A stretch of DNA of 11,362 nucleotides, from assembly GCA_018268875.1 (NCBI GenBank), contig JAFDVT010000321.1, forward strand, positions 1-11,362. Direction: 5' to 3'. Positions within the stretch are counted from its first letter, which is position 1. Each line of letters opens with the position of its first letter. The notes beneath the pieces were generated by a model, which searched no databases, was not told where the DNA came from, and worked only from the letters and a program-made list of their open reading frames with translations. A program made the position numbers and the translations under genes. This stretch comes from Acidobacteriota bacterium. Lineage in GTDB: Bacteria > Acidobacteriota > Terriglobia > Bryobacterales > Bryobacteraceae. Shown here in pieces: positions 1 to 7,700 of this stretch.

Positions 1-352
1 GCGTCTTAATTGCCAGACGTTGACCGAGTTCGAGATCCTCCGCCTCATAGACCTCGCCGATTCCTCCCTCGCCCAGAAACCTCACGACTCGAAATCGTTC
101 CGCCAGTAGCTGGCCAGGCTGGAGTGCGCGAGGCAGAAGAAGGTCCTGCAAAGACTTGCCGGGAAGGCCACGGTCGAGGGCCAGCCCACTCTGCCGGTGG
201 AGGTCCAGAAACCGGCGTGCTTTGGCGAGCAAATCTTCGTCGCCTGCGCACTCCGTTTTGAGGAACGCGTCCGCGGCAGCTGGCTCCAAGTCTGCGGCGT
301 GCTCGAATATTCGCTTCAGCTTGAGCCAGCGCTCTGTGTCTTTAAGGAGCAT
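1..352 (-). CDS. Ser/Thr protein kinase, N-terminal part (cut by window edge)
   Basis: The first 117 codons of a eukaryotic-type Ser/Thr kinase are visible. The ATG is at 352-350 and the frame stays open to position 1. Residues 1 to about 80 form a charged, helical leader. The kinase fold begins near residue 83: a glycine-rich ATP loop GEGGIGEV at residues 94-101, then the beta-3 lysine in the AIK motif at residue 116. The start overlaps the end of the sigma gene by 11 bases, so translation is probably coupled. Kinases placed directly behind TIGR02999/Sigma70_ECF sigma genes are common in Acidobacteriota and Planctomycetes; they often carry a membrane segment and TPR repeats after the catalytic domain, but that part lies outside the window. 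The likely role is control of the partner sigma factor by phosphorylation (inference). No catalytic loop (HRD) or DFG motif can be checked here. Confidence 0.9.
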   Translation of the reverse strand, partial: MLLKDTERWLKLKRIFEHAADLEPAAADAFLKTECAGDEDLLAKARRFLDLHRQSGLALDRGLPGKSLQDLLLPRALQPGQLLAERFRVVRFLGEGGIGEVYEAEDLELGQRLAIKT

Positions 353-908
353 CGGTGGCGGCCGTCCGAAGTTCATCTTCCAGCCAGGCTCGGGCAAGCG
401 CCCAATCGCGCTTGACGGTTTTGGGTGACATCTTTAGGATTTCGGCCGTCTCATCCACCGAGAAACCGCCGAAATAACGCAGTTCGACCACTTGCGCTAA
501 GCGCGTATCAACAGCGGTAAGACGCGTGATGGCCTGGTCAATGGCAAGGATCGGATCGGGGTCGTCAACCGAGATCGCCATGGACTCGTCCAACTCGAGA
601 CGATTGCCGGCCGCCCGTTTCCGGGCTTGGGCGCCGCGAGCATGATCGATGAGAATCCGGCGCATGATCTGCGCGGCGATATTCAGAAAGTGCAAGCGGC
701 TTTCGATCGTTCTTGGCTGCCGGCCGACTAAGCGTAGATACGCTTCGTTGATAAGCGCGGTAGGGCGGAGCGTATGATCGGGACGTTCGCGGCGCATAAA
801 CGCGGAGGCCAAACGGTGCAACTCCGGATACACAACCTCCAACAATTTGCCTTCGACATCCCGGTTGCCACGGGCAATTTCCTCTAATAGCAACGTCACT
901 TCGCTCAT
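342..908 (-). CDS. ECF RNA polymerase sigma factor (Sigma70_ECF / TIGR02999 type)
   Basis: A 188-residue protein with the layout of an extracytoplasmic-function sigma factor, which directs RNA polymerase to a small set of promoters. Region 2 spans about residues 25-90 (helices around NEAYLRLV and FLNIAAQIMRRILIDHAR). Region 4 spans about residues 120-180, with the DNA-binding helix-turn-helix at about 150-172 (FSVDETAEILKMSPKTVKRD). Length is normal for the family. In region 2.2 the acidic DAED-like patch of ordinary ECF factors is absent; the matching stretch is HTLRPTALINEAY, with Thr46 and Thr50. No anti-sigma gene follows; a Ser/Thr kinase overlaps the 3' end by 11 bases, so kinase control is likely. 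I see no strong Shine-Dalgarno before the ATG at 908. A TATAGT hexamer at 932-927 could be its -10 element. Family assignment is firm; target genes are unknown. Confidence 0.93.
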   Translation of the reverse strand: MSEVTLLLEEIARGNRDVEGKLLEVVYPELHRLASAFMRRERPDHTLRPTALINEAYLRLVGRQPRTIESRLHFLNIAAQIMRRILIDHARGAQARKRAAGNRLELDESMAISVDDPDPILAIDQAITRLTAVDTRLAQVVELRYFGGFSVDETAEILKMSPKTVKRDWALARAWLEDELRTAATDAP

Positions 909-1068
909 TGCGTTTTAATGCCAACAACTATAACGCGTGATTACGGACTTTGGAAGAGGCCGGTATCAACCCTTCTTTTTTGTGACCCCGAAACTCTAAG
1001 TCGGACGCAGTCCTATCCGAGAGCGGAATTGCCCACTTGGGTCCGTCTCCCAAAAAGGAGAAAACATT
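909..1068. promoter_or_regulatory. Divergent intergenic region between sigma gene and secreted-protein genes
   Basis: About 160 bases separate the start of the sigma gene (minus) from the GTG start of the first secreted-protein gene (plus), so both promoters should lie here. On the minus strand TATAGT at 932-927 matches five of six -10 bases and sits about 19 bases before the sigma ATG; the -35 match upstream (TTCCAA at 955-950) is poor. On the plus strand I find no good sigma-70 promoter, which would fit use of an alternative sigma factor, possibly the neighbour itself (inference). A small inverted repeat TCGGA/TCCGA at 1001-1005 and 1016-1020 is present but could be chance. Confidence 0.35.
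1055..1060 (+). promoter_or_regulatory. Ribosome binding site deciding a GTG start
   Basis: AAGGAG lies 8 bases before GTG at 1069. It supports the GTG over the in-frame ATG codons at 1108 and 1111, which would remove most of the signal peptide. Confidence 0.75.
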
Positions 1069-1770
1069 GTGATACACAGCAAGTCATTTGCGGTGGCCTT
1101 TGGAGGGATGATGCTGTTGTCCGCGCAATTGAGCGCTGACGTAGTTATCGACCTTAAAAACGGAGTCGTCACCGAAACCTTCAATACCGCACCGCTGCCG
1201 GCGGCGATTAGCGACGATGGCCAGGCCGGATATCAGGAGTCCTCGGGCTACGCGACGGTGAAGATGGCGAAGAAGACCGGCGCCGGATGTCCCGGCACGC
1301 CTTACGAAGCGCACGTTGTGATGAACCTGGCGCCGGCGGACAAGACACCACTCAAGAAATTGAGCATTTTGGTGGAATACGAAGGCACACCGTCACTGTG
1401 GCATACACACATTGGCGACGACGCGGCAAACAACGGCTATGGCGGCGGCAGCGGACTCAAGGGAGTCGCCGAATTACAAATTGTCGGTCAGGATCTTGCC
1501 GTCTACTCCGCCGGCTTGGCGCCGGGCAAGGTCGACAAGCTCTATGGCGCGCAACTGCGGCCCACCGAAGGTTCACTGCACTTCAACGTAATGAACCAGG
1601 AGCTATCCATCAGCCAGCCGTACACCATTTTGCAGTCGCCATTTCAAAAACAGCTGTTCGATTTCAGCGCGCCGGACAAGCAACTCTTCGCGGGATTCAA
1701 TCGCGTCATTGCGAACGATCCGTCACGCATCGGTTGCGGCGCCAAAAAGGTTCATCTGTCGTTTGAATAG
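1069..1770 (+). CDS. Secreted protein of unknown function, tandem paralogue 1
   Basis: A 233-residue protein starting at GTG, chosen because AAGGAG precedes it and a full signal peptide results: basic start, hydrophobic stretch to about residue 23 (LSA), mature part beginning DVVIDLKNG. I do not recognise the family. It is a clear paralogue of the next gene, about 40% identical by eye from the first cysteine on. Shared parts are CPxTPY (Cys74), VEYEG (102-106), THIGDD followed by an Asn/Gly-rich GGGSGL stretch (113-130), NRVI (211-214) and RIGCGAK (Cys223). The two conserved cysteines may form a disulfide after export, and the Asp/Asn/Gly-rich stretch could bind a metal such as calcium; both are inference. 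No membrane segment follows the signal, so the protein is probably periplasmic or released. The next gene begins 25 bases after the stop. Confidence 0.85.
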   Translation: MIHSKSFAVAFGGMMLLSAQLSADVVIDLKNGVVTETFNTAPLPAAISDDGQAGYQESSGYATVKMAKKTGAGCPGTPYEAHVVMNLAPADKTPLKKLSILVEYEGTPSLWHTHIGDDAANNGYGGGSGLKGVAELQIVGQDLAVYSAGLAPGKVDKLYGAQLRPTEGSLHFNVMNQELSISQPYTILQSPFQKQLFDFSAPDKQLFAGFNRVIANDPSRIGCGAKKVHLSFE

Positions 1771-1783
1771 GGAAAGAGTATCA

Positions 1784-1789
1784 AAGGAG
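1784..1789 (+). promoter_or_regulatory. Ribosome binding site of paralogue 2
   Basis: AAGGAG stands 6 bases before ATG at 1796. It fixes the start there rather than at the in-frame ATG at 1709, which lies inside the preceding gene. Confidence 0.8.
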
Positions 1790-1795
1790 AAGAAT

Positions 1796-2503
1796 ATGAA
1801 ACACTATATGCTTTGCACGCTTGTGATGGCCGGTTTGACGGCTGTCAGTAGCAACGCCCAGACGACCGGTCCACTGGTGATTGACCTGACAAATGGCAGC
1901 ATTGTCGATCTCGGTCCGGCTACTCCGGTACGAGCCACAAATACCTACGTGATGCCATATGCGACGGTTCAGACGGCGGTGGCGCGGACCTGTCCGGAAA
2001 CGCCGTATCAGGCGAGAGTGGACGTCAACTTCGCGCCGGGGAACGCGCCCGTGTTGAAGCGGGCGCGGCTGACGGTGGAATACGAAGGAAATTCCACACG
2101 CGCCGTGAAACTGCCTAACGGATGGACGACACACATCGGCGACGACCCCAACAACGACGGGTTCGGCGGCGGCAGTGGGCTCAACAATGTCGCGGAGGCG
2201 CACGTCTTAGACCAGAATCTGTCGGTCTACAGTTCGGCGACCAATCCCGGAGAGGTCGACCGCGTGGTCTATCAGGAACTGCGGCTCGCCAATGGGGCGG
2301 TGAAGTATGATTTCGCAAACCAATACTTCTCCTGGGGCCAGCCGTTCAACGAGGTGGACGCGACGAACGGGAAGAAGCTCTTCGAGGTCGGCACACCAGG
2401 TTCGGACACCCACGTTTATCTGGGCCTGAACCGGGTCATTCGGAACGGGTCGACTCGAATTGGTTGCGGCGCCAAACGGGCGATCCTGGAGTTCATTCCC
2501 TGA
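1796..2503 (+). CDS. Secreted protein of unknown function, tandem paralogue 2
   Basis: A 235-residue protein. The ATG at 1796 is chosen for its strong ribosome binding site and because it gives a proper signal peptide (basic MKHY start, hydrophobic core, cleavage probably after SSNAQ near residue 22). The mature part begins with a VIDLTNGS stretch matching VIDLKNGV of paralogue 1. The same landmarks follow: CPETPY (Cys66), VEYEG (94-98), THIGDDPNNDGFGGGSGL (112-129), NRVI (212-215) and RIGCGAK (Cys224). It differs by a short insertion of about six residues before THIGDD. No enzymatic motif is recognised. The spacing DDPNNDG resembles acidic calcium-binding loops only loosely. Tandem duplication followed by divergence is the simplest origin. 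It probably shares a transcript with the genes on both sides, with a strong stem-loop after its stop codon. Confidence 0.86.
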   Translation: MKHYMLCTLVMAGLTAVSSNAQTTGPLVIDLTNGSIVDLGPATPVRATNTYVMPYATVQTAVARTCPETPYQARVDVNFAPGNAPVLKRARLTVEYEGNSTRAVKLPNGWTTHIGDDPNNDGFGGGSGLNNVAEAHVLDQNLSVYSSATNPGEVDRVVYQELRLANGAVKYDFANQYFSWGQPFNEVDATNGKKLFEVGTPGSDTHVYLGLNRVIRNGSTRIGCGAKRAILEFIP

Positions 2504-2512
2504 TCGCATTTG

Positions 2513-2546
2513 CGCACGGGGAAGGCAATCGAACCTTCCTCGTGTG
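2513..2546 (+). terminator. Strong stem-loop between paralogue 2 and the deiminase gene, no U-tract
   Basis: Arms 2513-2525 and 2534-2546 pair as a 13-base stem with two G-U pairs around an 8-base loop (CAATCGAA). It begins 9 bases after a stop codon and ends 15 bases before the GGTGG ribosome binding site of the next gene. No run of T follows, so it is not a classical intrinsic terminator. It could be a partial terminator, an RNA-processing or stabilising hairpin, or a site that lowers expression of the downstream gene. The pairing is read directly; the role is inferred. Confidence 0.5.
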
Positions 2547-2570
2547 GTTCCTAGCGATACTGGTGGATGC

Positions 2571-3677
2571 ATGACTCGGAAGAGCTTTCTCCTGCAAGCG
2601 GGCGTCGCGGCGCTGGCTGCCGCACATCCGGCTAGAGGACAGAACAGGAACCAGCCGGCCCGGTGGCGGATGCCTGATGAGTCCTCGCCGCACAAGCGAA
2701 CTTGGATGGCGTTTGGCGCAAAGGAAGAAATTTGGGGCAAGCGTCTGCTGGCTCGAGTTCAAGCAGACCTGGGCTTGATTGCAAGCACGATCGCCAAGTT
2801 CGAACCGGTATCGATGCTCGTTCGGCCGGACGATGCCGCTACCGCACGACGGCTGGCGGGAGCCGCACGCCTGGTGGACGCCGACCTGGATGACTTATGG
2901 ATCCGCGACACGGGCCCATCGTTTGTTGTGGGCAAGGGTGGCAGGCTCGGTGGAGTGAATCTGAATTTCAACGGCTGGGGCAACAAGCAAACACACGACA
3001 AGGACGCGGAAGTTGCCGAACTCGTCTCGGAGGAAGCGGGAGCCGAACAGGTGACGACGGACCTGGTCGGCGAAGGCGGCGGCATTGAGGTCGATGGCGA
3101 AGGCTCGGCAATCCTTTCGGAAAGCTGCTTTCTGAACAATAACCGGAATCCGGGACTCACCAAGCTCGACTGCGAGGAAATGCTAAGAACGTCCTTCGGC
3201 ATCAACAAGGTTGTGTGGCTTCCCGGCTTACGCGGCCAGGACATCACCGATGGACACACCGATTTCTACGCCCGCTTCGCAGGTCCTGGTGTCGTGGCCG
3301 CCGGATTGGAGATGGATTCCGAATCGCCTGACTATCGCGTGACGCGCGAGAACTTGAAAATCCTGCGAGCGGCACGGGATGCGTCCGGGCGTCAGTTGGA
3401 CGTTGTCGTATTGGAGGCTCCCTCACGAACTCGGCCAGAGTTTGCCTCCAAGGACTTTGCGGCGGGCTACATCAACTTCTATGTCTGCAACGGAGCCGTC
3501 ATCGCACCGGAGTTTGGCGATGCGGTTGCCGACTCACGCAGCCGGGCGACCCTGCAGAAGTTGTTCCCGAAGCGAACGATCGTGCAACTGAACATCGACG
3601 GGATCGCGGCTGGGGGCGGGGGCATTCATTGCGGTACCCAGCAAGAGCCCGATCCACGGCGAATCGCTTCCGCCTGA
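2571..3677 (+). CDS. Exported agmatine deiminase / peptidylarginine deiminase-family enzyme
   Basis: A 368-residue member of the PAD_porph family (PF04371), which removes the guanidino nitrogen of agmatine (giving N-carbamoylputrescine and ammonia) or of peptidyl-arginine. Landmarks: WIRDTGP (110-116), NGWGNK (134-139), GGGIEVDGEG (169-178), NNNRNP (189-194), GHTD with catalytic His229, and the catalytic Cys354 in GIHCGTQQEP (351-360). The set resembles agmatine deiminase more than Porphyromonas PPAD. The unusual part is the N terminus: TRKSFLLQAGVAALAAA looks like a Tat-type signal with Arg-Lys in place of the twin arginine, so the enzyme is probably exported; AguA enzymes are normally cytosolic. 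ATG 2571 has GGTGG 4 bases upstream; an in-frame earlier start at 2460 would overlap the previous gene. It lies behind two secreted-protein genes. Substrate is uncertain between agmatine and arginine peptides. Confidence 0.9.
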   Translation: MTRKSFLLQAGVAALAAAHPARGQNRNQPARWRMPDESSPHKRTWMAFGAKEEIWGKRLLARVQADLGLIASTIAKFEPVSMLVRPDDAATARRLAGAARLVDADLDDLWIRDTGPSFVVGKGGRLGGVNLNFNGWGNKQTHDKDAEVAELVSEEAGAEQVTTDLVGEGGGIEVDGEGSAILSESCFLNNNRNPGLTKLDCEEMLRTSFGINKVVWLPGLRGQDITDGHTDFYARFAGPGVVAAGLEMDSESPDYRVTRENLKILRAARDASGRQLDVVVLEAPSRTRPEFASKDFAAGYINFYVCNGAVIAPEFGDAVADSRSRATLQKLFPKRTIVQLNIDGIAAGGGGIHCGTQQEPDPRRIASA

Positions 3678-3690
3678 CGTCCCGCGGCGG

Positions 3691-4755
3691 TTAACTCCGG
3701 TCGATGCGGGCGCGAATCATCTGGGCGAGTTCGCGCCGGGCCCGAGCCTCCACCCTTTGATCCACTTTCTCAAGAACGATGGCATAGGCCTCCTGGATCG
3801 TCGCATTGAACGGCGCGCGTTGGGCCACCGGCTCGATGATGGGAAGCGCTTCGGCCGCGCGGCCGTCTTCGATCAACTGCCAGGTGACGCGGCACGCATC
3901 GGCCAGTCTTACGATCTCGCGTTCGCTCCCTTCAAGATCCGCCTGCACCTCGCGCACGGCCAGGATGCTACAGCGGCTGTGACGAAGCACACGGGTGGTG
4001 ACCGAGTCGTGCCATTCGGTAGTCGGGGCCGTGTAGCCACGGCTGCCGACAACAAGCAAGCCCGCGTCATCCGCGGCGTCGACAATTCGTTCGACGGGAT
4101 TTCCCGTTACCACGATGACCTCGATGTCGAGCCCGTCTATCGGGTGCTGGGCGAGCATCTGTTCCAGATCGCGGCGTGCCTCGTCTGCCGAGGGTCCCTC
4201 ATTCGACGAGTTATCCGAAAGAACCGTCATCACACGGAGCGGAACCTCAAAGAGCCGGGCGATACGCACGCCGGAGGCGAGCCCGACCTTGGAGGGATGA
4301 CGAAGGTCGACAGCGCAGAGCACAGGCCGCCGGACGGCCCGTTCCCCACGTACGACCCAGACCGGAAGAACGGAGCGATGGACGACGGCCTCAACCGCCG
4401 AGCCCACCAGCCATCTCCGGATGGTCGCCGGCCGGCCGCGACCGGTCATGATGAGCTGAGCGCCGGTACGTAAGGCCGTGTTGATCGCGAGATCGGCCGG
4501 ACCACCCACCTCAATGACCTCGCGCACATCCAGTCCCGCTTCCCGAAGCGGCCGCAACCGCGCATCCAGGATCTCTTTTGCCGCGGCGATACGGCTGTTC
4601 GTCCCTGGCTCGCCTTCCATGCGGCGCTTGCTCAGCGCATGCACAACGACCAAAGGACACTCGAGCCGTTTGCCGAGTTCCAAAGCCGTGGCCAACAGCT
4701 CATCGGTTTGGTGGTCGAGCGGCAGTGCTACGAGGACCGGCTTTCGGTTGGTCAT
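3691..4755 (-). CDS. Tandem universal stress protein with C-terminal helical tail
   Basis: A 354-residue cytoplasmic protein with two Usp domains (PF00582), about residues 6-136 and 142-268. Each has the alternating strand-helix pattern (KPVLVALPLD; RPVLCAVDLR). The nucleotide-binding signature G-x2-G-x9-G-S is imperfect in both halves: the first reads GRGR...VGS (105-119), with Arg where the second Gly is usual; the second reads GSRG...HDS (237-251), with Asp where the third Gly is usual. ATP binding is therefore uncertain. Residues 275-354 are an extra alpha-helical region (QLIEDGRAAEALPIIEPVAQRAP) resembling a TPR unit, possibly for protein contact. The start overlaps the pump stop as ATGA (4755-4752), so it is the last, translationally coupled gene of the efflux operon. 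The stop faces the deiminase gene with 13 bases between. A role in monitoring or modulating the pump is inference. Confidence 0.92.
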   Translation of the reverse strand: MTNRKPVLVALPLDHQTDELLATALELGKRLECPLVVVHALSKRRMEGEPGTNSRIAAAKEILDARLRPLREAGLDVREVIEVGGPADLAINTALRTGAQLIMTGRGRPATIRRWLVGSAVEAVVHRSVLPVWVVRGERAVRRPVLCAVDLRHPSKVGLASGVRIARLFEVPLRVMTVLSDNSSNEGPSADEARRDLEQMLAQHPIDGLDIEVIVVTGNPVERIVDAADDAGLLVVGSRGYTAPTTEWHDSVTTRVLRHSRCSILAVREVQADLEGSEREIVRLADACRVTWQLIEDGRAAEALPIIEPVAQRAPFNATIQEAYAIVLEKVDQRVEARARRELAQMIRARIDRS

Positions 4756-7700
4756 GATTCAACTCCGTGTTCTTTCTGGGATGAGTGTCCGTCTTCCCCT
4801 TCACTGAAAGGAACGTTCGTTTCGTCGCGCAAGAGTTCGCGCCCGTCCGAAATGCGAGCGAACAGATAGTAGAGGCCAGGGATCACGAGTACGCCGATCA
4901 CCGTACCAAGCAGCATGCCGCCGACGCCCGTTACACCGATGGTCCGATTGGCAATCGCGCCAGCGCCATGCGCAACCACCAGCGGAATGAGACCGGCGAC
5001 AAACGCGAAGGAGGTCATCTGGATGGGCCGGAAGCGGAGCTTTCCGCCCTCGATTGCGGCGTCCTTGATCGAGGCGCCTTCGTTCCGCCGCTGCACGGCG
5101 AACTCGACAATCAGAATCGCGTTCTTGCCCAGGAGTCCGACAAGCATAATCATCCCGAGCTGCGCCCAGACGTCGTTCGACAAGCCTAAAAGCTGCAGGA
5201 ACAGGAACGAGCCGTAGATGCCGACCGGCAGGGACAGAACCACGGCCAGCGGAATCATGAAGCTCTCGTACTGCGCAACGAGCACGAGGTAAACGAACAC
5301 CACCACGATCAGGAAGATGTAGAGGGCCGCGTTGCCCTTCTGCGATTCGTCCCAGGACAGACCTTCCCAACCCAGGCCATATCCACGAGGCAACGTCGCA
5401 GCGGCGACCTGTCTCACAGCCTCGATCGCCTGACCGCTCGAGTAGCCCCGAGCCGGCATCAACTGAATGGCGGCGGAGGGGAACAAGTTGTACCGGGTGA
5501 TTTCGTTCAGACCTTGGATCTTCTTCATCGTCATGAACGCGGAATACGGCACCATTTCGCCCCCTTCGTTCTTGACGAAAAGGTCGTCCAGATCCTTTGG
5601 CATGCGCCGGAACTGTGGCCAAGCCTGCACGTAAACCTTGTAGAACTGGTTGAAACGAACGAAGCCTTGCTCGTAGGTGCTGCCGATGAGGATGTTGAGG
5701 TTAGTCAACGCATCGCGAATCGACACGCCCTTCTGCATCGCAACGTCGTTATTCACGACAAGCTCGTACTGTGGATAGTCGGATGCGTAGAACGTAAACA
5801 CGCTGCCGATTTCCTTGCGTTTTTCCAGCGCGGCGATAAATCGTTCGTTGATATCCCCCAGCAGCTTGTAGTCGGCGGTACTCGACTGTGTTTGATCGAG
5901 CACGCGCAAGGACAAGCCGCCGGCGGCGCCAAAGCCCGGAATCGCGGGCGGCTCGAAGAACTCAAGTTTGACGTTCGTCATTTTGCGCGTCTTTTCCTTG
6001 AGGTGTTCGATGATCACCGACGAGGTGTACTTTCGCTTGGACCACTCTTCGAGGTTGATAATGGCCGTGCCGGCGTTCGAGCCGCGGCCTTCGGTCAGCA
6101 CTTCGTACCCGGCAACCGACGTGATGCTGTTCACGCCCTCAATTTCTTTGGCGAGCCGTTCCAGTTCTTGCGATTTGGCGTTGGTATATTCCAGCGTCGA
6201 ACCGGGCGGGGTCTGAAGAACCGCGTAGATCATTCCCTGGTCTTCACCGGGGATGAAGCCGCTCGGCAGGACCGCGCTGGTCGCGACGATGCCGTAGGCA
6301 AACGCCCCGATCACCGCCATCGTTACCACCCGAAGCGAAACAATCGGCCTCAACATGCGCCACGCGTACAAATTGGTGACCTTGTCGATGGCGAGGCTGA
6401 AGGGCTTTTGGATCAGCGGCACGAGCAGCAGAAGGAACCCGAGGCGTCCCCAAAGCTCATAGGCGAGATAGGTGAGGCCAGCGAGCAGCGGGATGCCGAC
6501 AAGAAGATACCCGAGCAGTGTCTTGATCTTGATCCCGCGAATCCGCTCTCCAAGGCCCTTGTGAGCCTCCGCCGGGTGGTGCGAGTGAGGCTTCAGGACC
6601 ATCGCGCAGAGAACCGGGGTAAGCGTCAAGGCAACCACGCCCGAAAGGACGATCGTCGACGCCATCGTCACACCGAATTGGCGGTAGAACACGCCGACCG
6701 GACCCGGGACAAAGCACACCGGAACAAACACGGCGGTCATAACCAGCGTGATCGCAATGATGGCGCCGCTGATTTCCTTAAGCACTTCGATGGTGGCCCG
6801 ATGCGGTGACAGGTGGGCCTCGGCCATTTTGGCGTGCACGGCCTCCACCACGACGATGGCATCGTCGACGACGACACCGATCGCCAGCACCATGGCGAAA
6901 AGCGTGATCAGGTTGATAGAGAAACCCATCAATTGCAGCACGAAGAAGCTGCCGATCAGCGATACCGGCACGGCGAGCGTCGGGATGATCGTGGAGCGCA
7001 CGTCACCCAGGAACATGAAGACCACCAGCGATACCAGGATGAACGCTTCGAGAAGGGTGTGGAGCACCTGCTCAATCGAGGCATCCACGAACCGCGATAC
7101 GTCGTATGCGATTTCGTAGTCCATGCCCGGAGGAAAGCTAGGCTTCATCTCCTCGAGCGTCTTTTTCACTTCCTTGATGACTTCGGAGGCGTTCGACCCC
7201 GGCGTCTGCTTCAAAACGATGGAGGCTGCCGGACGGCCGTTGACGTCGGAATAGATGTCGAAGAACTCCGAACCCAGTTCGACGCTGGCGTGATTGACAC
7301 GGCCTTCCTTCGGTCCCTTGCCGGGCTCTTCGACCGGCGGCACGCAGACGTCTTTGAGACGGAGGATTTCGCCGTCCGGCTTCGCCCTCAGGATGATGTT
7401 GGCGTACTGCTCGGGCTCGTTGAAACGCCCGATGTAGGTGAGCACGTACTCTTTCGACTGGGACGTCATGCCCGTCGCCTGACCAAGCCGCCCGGGCGAT
7501 CCGATGATGCTCTGCGTAGCCAGTGCCTTCATCACGTCGTCGACCGACACGTTGTAGGCGCGCATGCGCTCCGGATTCAGCCAAACGCGCATTGCAAACG
7601 TGCGGTTGCCGAGGTTGACCGGAATACCCATGCCCTTGATGCGCTTGAGCACCGGCATGATGTACACGTTGGCGTAGTTGAAGAGATCTTTCTGATCGGT

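Noticed and set aside
10..428. Short plus-strand frames at 10-261, 156-428 and 197-415
   Set aside because: They are antisense to the kinase N terminus, which shows a clear glycine-rich loop and AIK motif.
1709..1795. Extended start for paralogue 2 at 1709
   Set aside because: The extension overlaps the end of paralogue 1 and would hide the signal peptide; ATG 1796 has AAGGAG at 6 bases.
3670..3690. CCGCC/GGCGG repeat at the junction of the two convergent stops
   Set aside because: Only five pairs with an 11-base loop and no T-run; likely chance in GC-rich sequence.
3709..3737. Eight-base inverted repeat GGCGCGAA/TTCGCGCC near the convergent gene ends
   Set aside because: It lies within the coding end of the stress-protein gene, has a 13-base loop and no T-run, so it is weak evidence for a terminator.
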